From assembly GCF_030506305.1 (NCBI RefSeq), contig NZ_CP119421.1:798354-862353 (forward strand): a DNA stretch of 64,000 nt. The letters are read 5' to 3'. Below, one piece after another: positions 28,433 to 36,740 of this stretch; position 1 is the first letter of the stretch, and each line of letters begins with the position of its first letter. The notes below the pieces were generated by a model. The model had not been told where the DNA came from, did not search any database, and saw only the letters and a program-made list of their open reading frames with translations. The stretch comes from Porifericola rhodea (GTDB lineage Bacteria > Bacteroidota > Bacteroidia > Cytophagales > Cyclobacteriaceae). The position numbers were made by a program, and so were the translations under genes.

Positions 28433-29680
28433 TTATTGGAAAGCTGCCGCAAGCTCACCTGATTTGTAAACGCCAGATTCCAGTTTATGTTTAACTGCTT
28501 CAAAGGCTTTTATTGTTTCTTCCACATCATCCAGTGAGTGGGCAGCCGTAGGAATAAGACGAAGCATAATCACATCTTTAGGCACTACAGGGTAGATAAC
28601 TACTGAGCAGAAGATAGAGAAGTTCTCTCTTAGATCATAAGCCAAAGCAGCTGCTTCTCCTACACCACCACTTAAAATAACAGGTGTAACTGGTGTAAGG
28701 GTAGAACCAATATTAAACCCACGCTCACGCAAACCATTTTGCAGCGCATTTACTACAGTCCACAGTTTCTCACGTAGCTCAGGCATGGTTTGGAGCATTT
28801 CTAAACGCTTAAGCCCTCCTTCTACCAATACCATAGGTAATGACTTGGCAAAAATCTGTGAACGTGTATTATATCGTAAGTAGCGAATCACCTGCTCGTC
28901 ACCGGCAACAAAAGCACCTATACTTGCCATAGCCTTGGCAAAAGTAGAGAAATACAGATCTATACCATCTTGTACCCCCTGTTCTTCACCGGCGCCGGCA
29001 CCGTTAGGGCCCATAGTACCAAAACCATGTGCGTCGTCTACCAATAGGCGAAACTCATATTTTTCTTTAAGAGCAATAATATCTTTAAGATTACCCATAT
29101 TACCAGACATACCAAATACGCCTTCAGTAATAACAAGTATACCGCCGCCAGTCTCTTTAGCCAGCTTAGTAGCACGAGAAAGCTGTTTCTCCAGGTTTTC
29201 AATATCATTATTAGGGAAAACAAAACGCTTACCCATGTGTAGTCTTACCCCATCAATAATACAGGCATGAGACTCGGCATCATATACAATGATATCTTTT
29301 CTATCTACGAGTGCGTCTATGATAGACAGGATGCCCTGATAACCATAGTTAAGGAGCATAGCACTCTCTTTTTGTACAAAAGAGGCTAATTTTTGCTCAA
29401 GCTCGTCATGTTTTACTGTATTTCCAGACATTATCCTGGCACCCATCGGGTAAGCCAGCCCCCACTTTTCAGCGGCTTCCTGGTCTGCTTTTCTGATATC
29501 GGGATGGTTGGCTAGTCCTAAATAGCTGTTAAGACTCCAGGTCAAGACTTCGCGACCTCTGAACTTCATGCGGGGCGCTATATCTCCCTCTAATTTGGGA
29601 AACATAAAATAACCTTCTTCTACCCCTGCATGTCTGCCTAAAGGCCCCATGTCAACCGTAAATTTCTTGAATAAATCCAC
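28433..29680 (-). CDS. Alpha-oxoamine synthase (PLP; serine palmitoyltransferase/KBL-like)
   Basis: 415 residues, PLP fold type I, alpha-oxoamine synthase family. Visible catalytic residues are His138 in YDAESHACIIDG (stacks on PLP), Asp215 and His218 in VDDAHGFG, and the Schiff-base Lys249 in FSTFAKAMASIGAFVAGD. These enzymes condense an amino acid with an acyl-CoA. Members are serine palmitoyltransferase (first step of sphingolipid synthesis, common in Bacteroidetes), glycine C-acetyltransferase and 8-amino-7-oxononanoate synthase. No biotin genes or threonine dehydrogenase adjoin it, which mildly favours a sphingolipid role, but sequence alone does not decide. It has a consensus promoter and is monocistronic. 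Confidence 0.85.
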   Translation of the reverse strand: MDLFKKFTVDMGPLGRHAGVEEGYFMFPKLEGDIAPRMKFRGREVLTWSLNSYLGLANHPDIRKADQEAAEKWGLAYPMGARIMSGNTVKHDELEQKLASFVQKESAMLLNYGYQGILSIIDALVDRKDIIVYDAESHACIIDGVRLHMGKRFVFPNNDIENLEKQLSRATKLAKETGGGILVITEGVFGMSGNMGNLKDIIALKEKYEFRLLVDDAHGFGTMGPNGAGAGEEQGVQDGIDLYFSTFAKAMASIGAFVAGDEQVIRYLRYNTRSQIFAKSLPMVLVEGGLKRLEMLQTMPELREKLWTVVNALQNGLRERGFNIGSTLTPVTPVILSGGVGEAAALAYDLRENFSIFCSVVIYPVVPKDVIMLRLIPTAAHSLDDVEETIKAFEAVKHKLESGVYKSGELAAAFQ

Positions 29681-29724
29681 GTTTGCTCAGTTATGTGTAA
29701 ACAAAATTTTACTAGATTATCGGG

Positions 29725-29754
29725 CAAAGTTAACACTTATAAGTTCCTTCACAA
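29725..29754 (-). promoter_or_regulatory. Bacteroidetes-type promoter of the alpha-oxoamine synthase gene
   Basis: On the minus strand TTG (29752-29754), a spacer of exactly 19, then TAACTTTG (29725-29732), 45 bases before the ATG. Confidence 0.75.
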
Positions 29755-29856
29755 TGAATCATATCATTAATTTTAAGCGAAACCTTAGCTTAATTTAAAT
29801 GAAAACAACCTTTTGTTAAAAAAATTACAACAATATATTAGAATTCTCCTCTATAT

Positions 29857-31359
29857 ATGTCACAAATAACCAAACTACTTATAGCCAACCGTGGCGAAAT
29901 TGCCCTACGTATCATGCGCAGCGCTCGCGAAGAAGGAATTCCTACTGTAGCTGTATTTAGCGAAGCAGACCAACAGGCTCCTCACGTATTGTATGCAGAT
30001 GAAGCCGTATGTATAGGCCCTGCCCCCTCTTCTCAGTCTTATTTGAATATAGATCATATTATTGATGCGGCGAAAAAGACAAAGGCCAATGCAATCCACC
30101 CCGGTTATGGTTTTTTGTCGGAAAACGCTGCTTTTGCCCAACGTGTAGCCGATGAAGGTATAGTATTTATCGGCCCCTCTCCCCAGGCTATTGAAACTAT
30201 GGGTAGTAAGCTTGCCGCTAAAGCTGCTGTAAAAAAGTATGGCGTTCCTCTGGTGCCAGGCACTGATGAAGCTGTATCAGATATCACAAAAGCTAAGGCA
30301 GCAGCAGCAGAAATTGGCTATCCCGTACTAATTAAAGCAAGTGCCGGTGGCGGTGGTAAGGGTATGCGAATAGTAGAACAGGAAAATGATTTTGAAGAAC
30401 AAATGGAGAGGGCTGTCAGCGAAGCCAAATCTGCCTTTGGGGATGGCTCTGTATTTATAGAAAAATTTATTGTAGGTCCCAAGCACATAGAAATTCAGAT
30501 TTTGGGAGATGAGCAAGGTAATATTGTTCATTTGTTTGAGAGAGAATGCTCTATTCAGCGCCGTTACCAGAAAGTAATAGAAGAAGCCCCTTCACCAGTA
30601 CTTACCGAAGAAATAAGGCAGGCTATGGGACAGGCAGCTATTGGTGTGGCTCAAGCTTGTAATTATGTAGGCGCAGGTACTGTAGAGTTCGTAATGGGGC
30701 AAGATATGCAGTTTTACTTTTTGGAGATGAACACGCGCCTGCAGGTAGAACATCCTGTTACTGAGATGATTAGCGGTGTAGACCTGGTTAAACAGCAATT
30801 CCGTATAGCTGAGGGTAAAGCTATTTCTTTTACACAGCAAGACCTTAATATTAACGGGCATGCAATAGAAGTACGAGTATACGCAGAAGATCCAGCCAAT
30901 AATTTTTTACCTGATACTGGTACACTTCAAACTTACCGCAGGCCGCAGGGGCCGGGCATTCGTGTAGACGATGGTTTTGAAGAAGGAATGCAGATTCCTG
31001 TGTATTATGACCCTATGATAGCCAAGCTCATTGTACATGCCGAAGATAGACCTACTGCAATAAAGCGGATGCTTAGGGCAATTCACGAATATCATATTAC
31101 CGGCGTAGCAACTACACTGGACTTTTGCAGCTTTGTTTTGCAACATGAAGCTTTTACCTCGGGTAGGTTTGATACCAAATTTGTAGATCAGTTCTTTAAG
31201 CCAGAAGATTTTGCTCACCAAACAGTAAGTGAGGATACCGAACAGATTGCTGCTCTGGTTGCTGCTCACCTTTTTCAGCAAAAACAAATCAAACCAAGCC
31301 TGCAGGAAGAAAGCAGTACCAGTAGTACGCGCAAGTGGAAACAACGAAGGTTTTCCTAA
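29857..31359 (+). CDS. accC: Biotin carboxylase subunit of an acyl-CoA carboxylase
   Basis: 500 residues. The three parts of biotin carboxylase are present: the N-terminal LLIANRGEIALRIMRSA, the ATP-grasp domain with glycine-rich ASAGGGGKGMR (161-171) and the active-site EMNTRLQVEHPVTE (290-303, with Glu290, Asn292, Arg294), and the C-terminal domain. About 50 extra residues at the C-terminus are low-complexity (SSTSSTRKWKQRR). It carboxylates biotin with bicarbonate and ATP. There is no biotinyl domain and no carboxyltransferase gene nearby, so the complex (acetyl-, propionyl- or methylcrotonyl-CoA carboxylase) cannot be told; the symbol follows the family name. Confidence 0.88.
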   Translation: MSQITKLLIANRGEIALRIMRSAREEGIPTVAVFSEADQQAPHVLYADEAVCIGPAPSSQSYLNIDHIIDAAKKTKANAIHPGYGFLSENAAFAQRVADEGIVFIGPSPQAIETMGSKLAAKAAVKKYGVPLVPGTDEAVSDITKAKAAAAEIGYPVLIKASAGGGGKGMRIVEQENDFEEQMERAVSEAKSAFGDGSVFIEKFIVGPKHIEIQILGDEQGNIVHLFERECSIQRRYQKVIEEAPSPVLTEEIRQAMGQAAIGVAQACNYVGAGTVEFVMGQDMQFYFLEMNTRLQVEHPVTEMISGVDLVKQQFRIAEGKAISFTQQDLNINGHAIEVRVYAEDPANNFLPDTGTLQTYRRPQGPGIRVDDGFEEGMQIPVYYDPMIAKLIVHAEDRPTAIKRMLRAIHEYHITGVATTLDFCSFVLQHEAFTSGRFDTKFVDQFFKPEDFAHQTVSEDTEQIAALVAAHLFQQKQIKPSLQEESSTSSTRKWKQRRFS

Positions 31360-31391
31360 ACCTTTTCAGTTCGCATTTGTAGTTGAATTAT

Positions 31392-32672
31392 ATGGCAAAA
31401 ATTCGTCCATTAAAAGCTTGGAGATACCACAAAGAGATGAGTGCGGACATAGGCGCACTTTTGTCTCCTCCCTTTGATGTGGTTTCTCCCAAACAAAGAG
31501 AAGCACTTTACCAGAATCCTTACAATAGTATACATCTTTCTGTTCCTGCGGGTCAGCAGCCACACCAGCAGGCAGCCTTTACATTGGCTCGCTGGAAAGA
31601 AGAAGGTACCATTCAGCAGGATCCGCAAGCAGGTATATATGTTTATTATCAATACTTCAGACTCCCTGGTGATGCTAACGAGTATTGCCGAAAAGGCTTC
31701 ATCTGTATGATAGAAGCGTCTTTTTGGGAAGAAAAGATTGTGCTCAGGCACGAAAACACCATACCTGGATCGGTAAATGATCGCATTCAACTGTTAGAAG
31801 CAACTCAGCTTAATGCTAGTCCAACCCATGGGCTCTACACTGATCCGGAACATCATCTGGAGTCTATAATGGATGAGTGCATGCGTAACCCCTTGTATCA
31901 GGCTGAAGACTTTCAGGGAGTACGAGATGTTTTTGGTGTAATTGAGGAGGAGGAGCAAATACAAAAGTTTGTGCAATTGCTGGCAGGTAAACAGATAATT
32001 TTGGCTGATGGGCATCATAGGTATGAAAGCTCTTTGGTTTACCGTCGTAAAATGATGCAGGAAAATACAAATCATCAGGGAGACGAAGCCTATAACTATC
32101 ATCTAATGTACCTTACCAATACTGAGGCAGAAGACTTAAGAGTGTTGCCTACGCATAGGTTGGTGTCAGGAATCCACAATTTTGGAGAAGGCAAACTATT
32201 AGAGGCCAGTGCGCCCTATTTTGATATATACGCTCAGGAAAATCCCTGTGATATACCAGAGATAATCGCAGGCAAGGCATACACATTTGGCCTTTTGTTA
32301 AAAGAGCAGTGTTACAAACTAAAGCTAAAAGAGCAGTGGCAGGGAAAGATTGAATGGTCTGTACACCAATATCTTAAACAGCTGGATATTGTTGCTCTGC
32401 ATTATTTTCTTCTGGAAAAAGTACTGGGAATACCAAAAGATGAGCAACGTAGTGCCCGTGAAATTGAATATGAACGAAGCTTTGCCAACTGCCTCTATCA
32501 GGTAAGTACTACTGAAAAGGCACAGATAGCACTTATTACGAATGGAGTGAACATTGAGCAAATTAAACAAATTTGCTATGCCGGACATTTGTTACCTCAA
32601 AAGTCTACGTACTTTTATCCGAAAGCAATTTGTGGTTTTTTGTTTGCCTCTATAGATCAAGATGAATTTTAA
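31392..32672 (+). CDS. DUF1015 (SerK-like fold) protein
   Basis: 426 residues from the ATG at 31392; a TTG nine bases upstream is a less likely start. DUF1015 signature segments are visible: MAKIRPLKAWRYH, LLSPPFDVVSPKQRE, a RHENTIPGSVNDRIQLLEAT stretch, ILADGHHRYESSLVYR and LPTHRLVSG. The family has a ParB/sulfiredoxin-like fold. Archaeal relatives include the free serine kinase SerK, but the conserved motifs differ enough that activity in bacteria is not established. It overlaps maf by 11 bp, so the two are cotranslated. Confidence 0.85.
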   Translation: MAKIRPLKAWRYHKEMSADIGALLSPPFDVVSPKQREALYQNPYNSIHLSVPAGQQPHQQAAFTLARWKEEGTIQQDPQAGIYVYYQYFRLPGDANEYCRKGFICMIEASFWEEKIVLRHENTIPGSVNDRIQLLEATQLNASPTHGLYTDPEHHLESIMDECMRNPLYQAEDFQGVRDVFGVIEEEEQIQKFVQLLAGKQIILADGHHRYESSLVYRRKMMQENTNHQGDEAYNYHLMYLTNTEAEDLRVLPTHRLVSGIHNFGEGKLLEASAPYFDIYAQENPCDIPEIIAGKAYTFGLLLKEQCYKLKLKEQWQGKIEWSVHQYLKQLDIVALHYFLLEKVLGIPKDEQRSAREIEYERSFANCLYQVSTTEKAQIALITNGVNIEQIKQICYAGHLLPQKSTYFYPKAICGFLFASIDQDEF

Positions 32673-33246
32673 ACTAATTTTAGCGTCCAACTCACCACGA
32701 AGAAAACAACTACTCCAGGAGATGGGTCTGGGCTTTAGCGTACATACCATAGAAGTTGATGAACTATACCCTGAGACCTTACCTGCCACTCAGGTAGCTG
32801 AGTTTCTTGCCCGAAAAAAAGGAAAAGCTTACCAGCTACAAATGCAGCCTGATGAACTGATCATTACTGCTGACACTACCGTAATTATTGGAAGAGAAGT
32901 TTTAAACAAACCGGTAGATAGAGCAGAAGCTCTTGACATGCTGAACAAGCTATCTGGCACTACGCACGAAGTAGTGACAGGAGTATGCCTCACTCTGGCC
33001 GACCAGCAACATAGCTTTAGTGATACCACCAGAGTAAGTTTTAAAACTTTGTCGCAAGAGGAAATTACGCACTACGTCAACCAGTACCGTCCGTATGATA
33101 AGGCCGGTGCCTATGCTATACAAGAATGGATTGGTATGGTTGGCATAGAACGTATAGAGGGTTCTTATTTTAATGTAGTAGGCTTACCCGTAGGTAAGCT
33201 TTATGACCACCTTAAAGGTATTGTAGATTTTATGCCTAAAAACTAA
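32662..33246 (+). CDS. maf: Maf-family nucleoside triphosphate pyrophosphatase
   Basis: 194 residues. Characteristic motifs are ILASNSPRRKQLLQEMG at the N-terminus (phosphate-binding S-x-S-P-R-R), ADTTVIIGREVLNKP with the catalytic Asp, TTHEVVTGV, and YRPYDKAGAYAIQEWIG of the YhdE-type subfamily that hydrolyses dTTP/UTP and modified pyrimidine nucleotides. It is a cytoplasmic house-cleaning enzyme, also linked to division arrest in some bacteria. The start overlaps the end of the DUF1015 gene by 11 bp. Confidence 0.93.
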   Translation: MNFKLILASNSPRRKQLLQEMGLGFSVHTIEVDELYPETLPATQVAEFLARKKGKAYQLQMQPDELIITADTTVIIGREVLNKPVDRAEALDMLNKLSGTTHEVVTGVCLTLADQQHSFSDTTRVSFKTLSQEEITHYVNQYRPYDKAGAYAIQEWIGMVGIERIEGSYFNVVGLPVGKLYDHLKGIVDFMPKN

Positions 33247-33278
33247 TTCCCTTTTAAAATAAAGGGCACGTTCTACCG

Positions 33279-33431
33279 CTAATTATCATGAAATCTGTAC
33301 ATACGCTTGAGCCTGAACTCCTTCACGTACTTATCAAAATTATCCACAGCTTTAAGCCAACCCGCATGGTAGCTACGATACACTGTGCCTTTTTCCTGGT
33401 AAATAGAGGCTCCTGTTTTCTCGGTTTTCAT
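33279..33431 (-). CDS. Small hypothetical basic protein (50 aa)
   Basis: Read by hand: 50 residues starting MKTEKTGASIYQEKGTVYRS, with a C-terminal FDKYVKEFRLKRMYRFHDN. It is soluble, basic and aromatic-rich, with amino-acid use that looks coding. I recognise no family. It is convergent with maf. Upstream (33503-33549) lies a compound inverted repeat that could be its control region. The call rests on composition and a clean ATG only. Confidence 0.45.
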   Translation of the reverse strand: MKTEKTGASIYQEKGTVYRSYHAGWLKAVDNFDKYVKEFRLKRMYRFHDN

Positions 33432-33778
33432 GTTTTTATAGTTTTATTTTAAGCTACCACATTAGCTTTAAAAATATGCTAATGTTTTCTGTGAAAAATT
33501 TCTTGTATTGCAACACATACCACATAATATTGTTGTAATCACAATACAAATTCCGATAAAAGTATGTTTGCCCAAAACTATACTTTACCTCAGGCAAATT
33601 TGATAGTAAGCTTACTCTATTACACTAAGAAAAAATCATACCATTTATTACGCATAAATATACCTACAAACAAATTTTTATTTCTGCGGCATACACACAA
33701 GTATCTCACAAAAAAATTGTGAGATACTCAAAATTAAATATTACCATGAAAACTCAACTTAACTTAAATACCTGATAA
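33432..33778. other. AT-rich intergenic region, 347 bp, with two hairpins
   Basis: It contains the compound repeat at 33503-33549 and a perfect 12-bp hairpin at 33700-33728 (AGTATCTCACAA / TTGTGAGATACT, loop AAAAA). The second lies 51 bp past the end of the sigma-factor operon and may be its 3' end structure, although no T-tract follows. No gene seen. Confidence 0.5.
33503..33549. promoter_or_regulatory. Compound inverted repeat upstream of the 50-aa gene
   Basis: TTGTATTG-CAACA (33503-33515) is matched by TGTTG (33531-33535) and CAATACAA (33542-33549). Thus two stems of 8 and 5 bp are separated by a 6-nt bulge on one side and close a 15-nt loop. Confidence 0.35.
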
Positions 33779-34201
33779 TCAATCTCTGTACTCTGAATAG
33801 CTTTGTTGGCGGGGTATGAAATAATAATCTGCCAGCTGAATTAAAAAGAACATAATTGCAGCAAAAATTACAACCCACCTTAGCTCAATCAGATAGTTTA
33901 CCATTATACTGGCTAGCTCCTGCTCAAAGATGAACAGGCATGCTGCACAACTGGTAAGTGCTAGTAGTATACTTAGACTCATCCATAGCCAATACTTTTT
34001 AACTTGTTGCCGTGTGTGAAGTTGTACAGCTTTTCGACTTACCTTATCAGCAAAACTCCAGGATAAGCCTCCCTGCGGTTCCTCCTCCAGGGCTTTGTAC
34101 AAAAGCTGATACATTTTCTGGTCTTCGCCCCTAGCCTGCTCACCTTTCTCAAGTCCTTGGTCCAAAAGCCTTTGAATTTCTTCGTCCGTCAGCTTTTTCA
34201 T
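33779..34201 (-). CDS. Two-TM membrane protein coupled to an ECF sigma factor
   Basis: 140 residues. A soluble acidic N-terminus (MKKLTDEEIQRLLDQGLEKGEQARGEDQ in part) is followed by two membrane segments, about residues 71-93 (WLWMSLSILLALTSCAACLFIF) and 104-127 (ELRWVVIFAAIMFFLIQLADYYF). No zinc-binding HxxxCxxC anti-sigma motif is visible. It overlaps the sigma gene by 4 bp (ATGA), so translation is coupled. Its position and topology suggest an anti-sigma factor or sensor, which is inference, not homology. Confidence 0.75.
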   Translation of the reverse strand: MKKLTDEEIQRLLDQGLEKGEQARGEDQKMYQLLYKALEEEPQGGLSWSFADKVSRKAVQLHTRQQVKKYWLWMSLSILLALTSCAACLFIFEQELASIMVNYLIELRWVVIFAAIMFFLIQLADYYFIPRQQSYSEYRD

Positions 34202-34773
34202 AAGAGTTCCTCCTTTCTAAAAACAGTTTCCAGTTTTTCTTTTAATAATTTTCTTGCTCTAAATAAATAGTTTTTAACAGTACCTTCTGGCATGCCACTA
34301 ATCTCGCCTATTTCTGTATAAGACATTTCCTGCAAATGATAAAGCGTAAGCACCACCTTATATTGCTGAGGCAGTTGTTCAATTAGTTGATGAACATACT
34401 TGTGTACGTAATTGCGATCTACAAATTGTTCGGCACTTATTTCCAGGCTTTCCCATTGAGCAGAGACCGTTTCTAAACCTGTTTCCTGGTACTTTTTGTG
34501 CTTTCTAAGGTGGTTGATTGTCGTTTTGTATGCTATACTTCCTATCCAGGTAGAAAGTTGTGATTCATGTTTGAACCGAGATAAATTACGATATACCTTC
34601 AAAAAAATTTCCTGACACAAATCCTCTCTCTCCTCCTCCCTATCTATCAGACGGCTTACCATATGGTAAACGAGTCTTTCATGAGCTTTTACTAACTCAC
34701 GAAAAGCCTGTGGGTCTCCTTTCAGCACACGCCTGATAAGTATACTATCGTCTTTCATCGGGCAATTAGACAA
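34198..34773 (-). CDS. ECF RNA polymerase sigma factor
   Basis: 191 residues. Region 2 reads FRELVKAHERLVYHMVSRLIDREEEREDLCQEIFLKVYRNLSRF (in sections) with the -10 binding WIGSIAYKTTINHLRKHK. Region 4 has LPQQYKVVLTLYHLQEMSYTEIGEISGMPEGTVKNYLFRARKLLKEKL (helix-turn-helix). This is a typical group 4 sigma factor. It is the first gene of a two-gene operon with a membrane partner, the usual design for envelope-signal control. A plausible housekeeping promoter lies at 34793-34820. Confidence 0.93.
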   Translation of the reverse strand: MSNCPMKDDSILIRRVLKGDPQAFRELVKAHERLVYHMVSRLIDREEEREDLCQEIFLKVYRNLSRFKHESQLSTWIGSIAYKTTINHLRKHKKYQETGLETVSAQWESLEISAEQFVDRNYVHKYVHQLIEQLPQQYKVVLTLYHLQEMSYTEIGEISGMPEGTVKNYLFRARKLLKEKLETVFRKEELL

Positions 34774-34792
34774 GAGCGCTTAAAAAAGGTTG

Positions 34793-34820
34793 CAAAAATA
34801 TTTTTTTAGTTTTTCTGCAA
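34793..34820 (-). promoter_or_regulatory. Probable promoter of the ECF sigma operon
   Basis: Minus strand: TTG (34818-34820), a 17-base spacer, TATTTTTG (34793-34800), 20 bases upstream of the ATG. Confidence 0.5.
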
Positions 34821-34843
34821 CATATTTCTATCCTGCCTGACTA

Positions 34844-35212
34844 ATGGAGCAAAACCATTTAAACATTAACACCATGCACTTTATAGAAGCCCCTTTAATT
34901 GTTGGTATCATATTTTTTGGTATTGTAAACATTATCAAAGCATTTAGTAATCATTTCCTCAGAAGAAAAATGATAGATAATAACCAACTGGATGACAACA
35001 CCCTGAAAGCTTTAAAACTTGAGCACAACCCTTACGAAGGCCTTAAGTGGGGTATGATCACTCTCTTTGGTGGCATAGGATTAATTTTAATAGAATATAT
35101 ACCCACGGACTATAATTCTCCTTTGCCTTTTGGGTTAGAAGCAGTAATGATATCACTCGGTTTTCTGTCTTACTACTTTGTCAGAAACAGACAGTCTTCT
35201 ACCAAAATATAA
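34844..35212 (+). CDS. Small membrane protein, DUF6249-like, divergent from the sigma operon
   Basis: 122 residues; the start could also be the ATG at 34874, which puts the first membrane helix at the N-terminus. Three hydrophobic segments are visible: IVGIIFFGIVNIIKAF, MITLFGGIGLILIEYI and PFGLEAVMISLGFLSYYFV. Between the first two is a charged helix (RRKMIDNNQLDDNTLKAL). The pattern resembles DUF6249 proteins, which are frequently encoded beside ECF sigma/anti-sigma pairs. It is therefore likely part of the same regulon, though no function is known. Confidence 0.7.
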   Translation: MEQNHLNINTMHFIEAPLIVGIIFFGIVNIIKAFSNHFLRRKMIDNNQLDDNTLKALKLEHNPYEGLKWGMITLFGGIGLILIEYIPTDYNSPLPFGLEAVMISLGFLSYYFVRNRQSSTKI

Positions 35213-35492
35213 TTCTCTAGTCAGAGTTTTCATCTCTACAGGCAGGCTATTAAACTGCTGCTAATACCTGCCTTAAAGCCTATTATAGGCCTAATATTAA
35301 TTGCCTTTTCAAATTAACTTTTTAAGTATCGAATAAATATATAAAAACTTGCATGTAAAATATAAAACCCACTACTTTGTATTACATTGTACCTAACATT
35401 AGTTAGTACTGTACGTATATTTTATCATCCGGTGCAACTTTTTTGAACGATACTGCATCTCAACATTGAAAACTAACTTAAATACCTGAGCT

Positions 35493-36101
35493 ATGATCAA
35501 GCCTGCTATAATTAATGTGAGAATACAAGCTAAAGGCAAACTGTCGCAGCTATGCCTGGAGCAGGGCATTGAAGATTTACAAGGGGTGGTTGATCATCTC
35601 AGGAGCCTGCCCTACGGCCGTACCTCAGAAAAAAGAAACCTGGCATTAGTGATGGAAGAAGGCAGAGGTACCTGCTCCGCTAAACATGCCTTTCTGGCAC
35701 AACTTGCCTTTGAAAATGGTGTAAGAGGGCTACACCTCGCACTATGCACTTATAATATAACTGAAAGCACCCACCATGAAGCCAAGGCGATATTGAAGCA
35801 TTATGGACTAAAGGCTATCCCAGAGGCTCGCTGCTTTATTAAATACAAAAACAATATTTATAATCTGGTAGGCAGGCAACTACCGAAGCAGCCAGAAATA
35901 ATGTCTGACATTGAGATTGCCCCTCTACAAGTAGCCAGCTTTAAAAAAAGATACCACAAAAATTATATCGAAAACTGGCTAAGAATTGAGCGTATACATA
36001 AACGCTGGAGCCCGGAACAGATATGGAGCATCCGAGAGGAATGTATAGAAGCAGCAGAAGAGAATTGGGAAAGCTGTCCACGGCTGCTCTGCTGTGCTTA
36101 A
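35493..36101 (+). CDS. Conserved protein, possibly transglutaminase-like fold
   Basis: 202 residues, soluble. The centre EEGRGTCSAKHAFLAQLAFENG (in parts; Cys61, Lys64, His65) has the look of a transglutaminase-like papain-fold nucleophile helix. It is followed by strands LHLALCTYNI and EARCFIKYKNNIYNL, where the second resembles the usual "evy..g.w...D" strand. A clear His/Asp pair is not obvious, so activity is uncertain. The C-terminus is Trp/Arg/Glu-rich with a CPRLLCCA end. It has a ~280 bp AT-rich upstream region with no recognised promoter, and is followed by the candidate RNA at 36131. Confidence 0.6.
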   Translation: MIKPAIINVRIQAKGKLSQLCLEQGIEDLQGVVDHLRSLPYGRTSEKRNLALVMEEGRGTCSAKHAFLAQLAFENGVRGLHLALCTYNITESTHHEAKAILKHYGLKAIPEARCFIKYKNNIYNLVGRQLPKQPEIMSDIEIAPLQVASFKKRYHKNYIENWLRIERIHKRWSPEQIWSIREECIEAAEENWESCPRLLCCA

Positions 36102-36130
36102 GATGACTTATTTACGTTAACTGACATTAT

Positions 36131-36342
36131 TACTACTCCGTACTGTCATAGCGGCAGTATGTAAGTTCTTAAGCTATAATAATAGGTTTTGGCATTCTGT
36201 TTGTCAAAAGAAAAACTGTAAACAGAAAGTGACACCAATCCAAAACCAGCCTACGGTAGGTAGGCATACTGCTTAAGATAGTAGTATCATAGATTACGCG
36301 AGCCTTGACTTCTTATTGCAAACCGGAGTCAGGGCTTTTTTT
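36131..36342 (+). ncRNA. Candidate structured RNA with intrinsic terminator (6S-like shape)
   Basis: No gene lies in this gap, yet four segments pair in nested order. TACTACT 36131-36137 pairs with AGTAGTA 36280-36286. GCAGTATG 36154-36161 pairs with CATACTGC 36265-36272. GGTTTTGG 36185-36192 pairs with CCAAAACC 36240-36247. TTCTGTTT 36195-36202 pairs with AAACAGAA 36220-36227. The large central bubble carries a small hairpin CCTA-cgg-TAGG on its 3' strand. A 12-bp terminator follows at 36301-36342. A long, bulged rod with a central bubble is the shape of 6S RNA, the RNA polymerase decoy. Length from outer stem to outer stem is 156 nt, close to 6S. No convincing -33/-7 promoter is seen, so the 5' end is a guess and the RNA could be processed from the upstream gene. 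Confidence 0.5.
36301..36342 (+). terminator. Intrinsic terminator
   Basis: AGCCTTGACTTC (36301-36312) pairs with GGAGTCAGGGCT (36325-36336) over 12 bp with two G.T wobbles, followed by seven Ts (36336-36342). The following gene is convergent. Confidence 0.85.
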
Positions 36343-36353
36343 ATGCTTACAGT

Positions 36354-36740
36354 TTATTCTTCCGACACTATTTTTGAGAGCTTGGTACGGCTCAATGGCT
36401 TTGTAATATATTCATAGATACAGTCGTAACTTAACGCTTTTTCTTTATCCGCCTCGCTGATAGAGCTGCTAAGCATGTATACTCTTGTATCTTTATGTTT
36501 ACTCCAGAATTTATGTTCGTACCTCTCCAGAAACTCATAACCATCCATCTCCGGCATGTTAATATCCACAAAGATGAGTGTAGGATAAGTACCTGAATCT
36601 TCTGTTTGCTGTAAATATTCTAATGCGCTCCAGCCCCCATCTTTAATTTCATACTCATGAATAAAATCTGTCCGGCTCAGAATTGCATCTACTGTAAAAT
36701 TGTTTATTTCATCATCGTCTATAACCAGCACTCGTGTCAT
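36354..36740 (-). CDS. Stand-alone response regulator receiver protein
   Basis: 128 residues consisting of a CheY-like receiver only. The acidic pocket is DDD at residues 8-10, the phospho-acceptor is Asp59 in IFVDINMPEMDGYEF, the Thr/Ser switch is in YMLSSS, and Lys114 in ITKPLS completes the active site. No output domain and no kinase gene are nearby, so it likely signals by protein contact within a phosphorelay encoded elsewhere. Upstream 36741-37108 is non-coding. Confidence 0.9.
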   Translation of the reverse strand: MTRVLVIDDDEINNFTVDAILSRTDFIHEYEIKDGGWSALEYLQQTEDSGTYPTLIFVDINMPEMDGYEFLERYEHKFWSKHKDTRVYMLSSSISEADKEKALSYDCIYEYITKPLSRTKLSKIVSEE

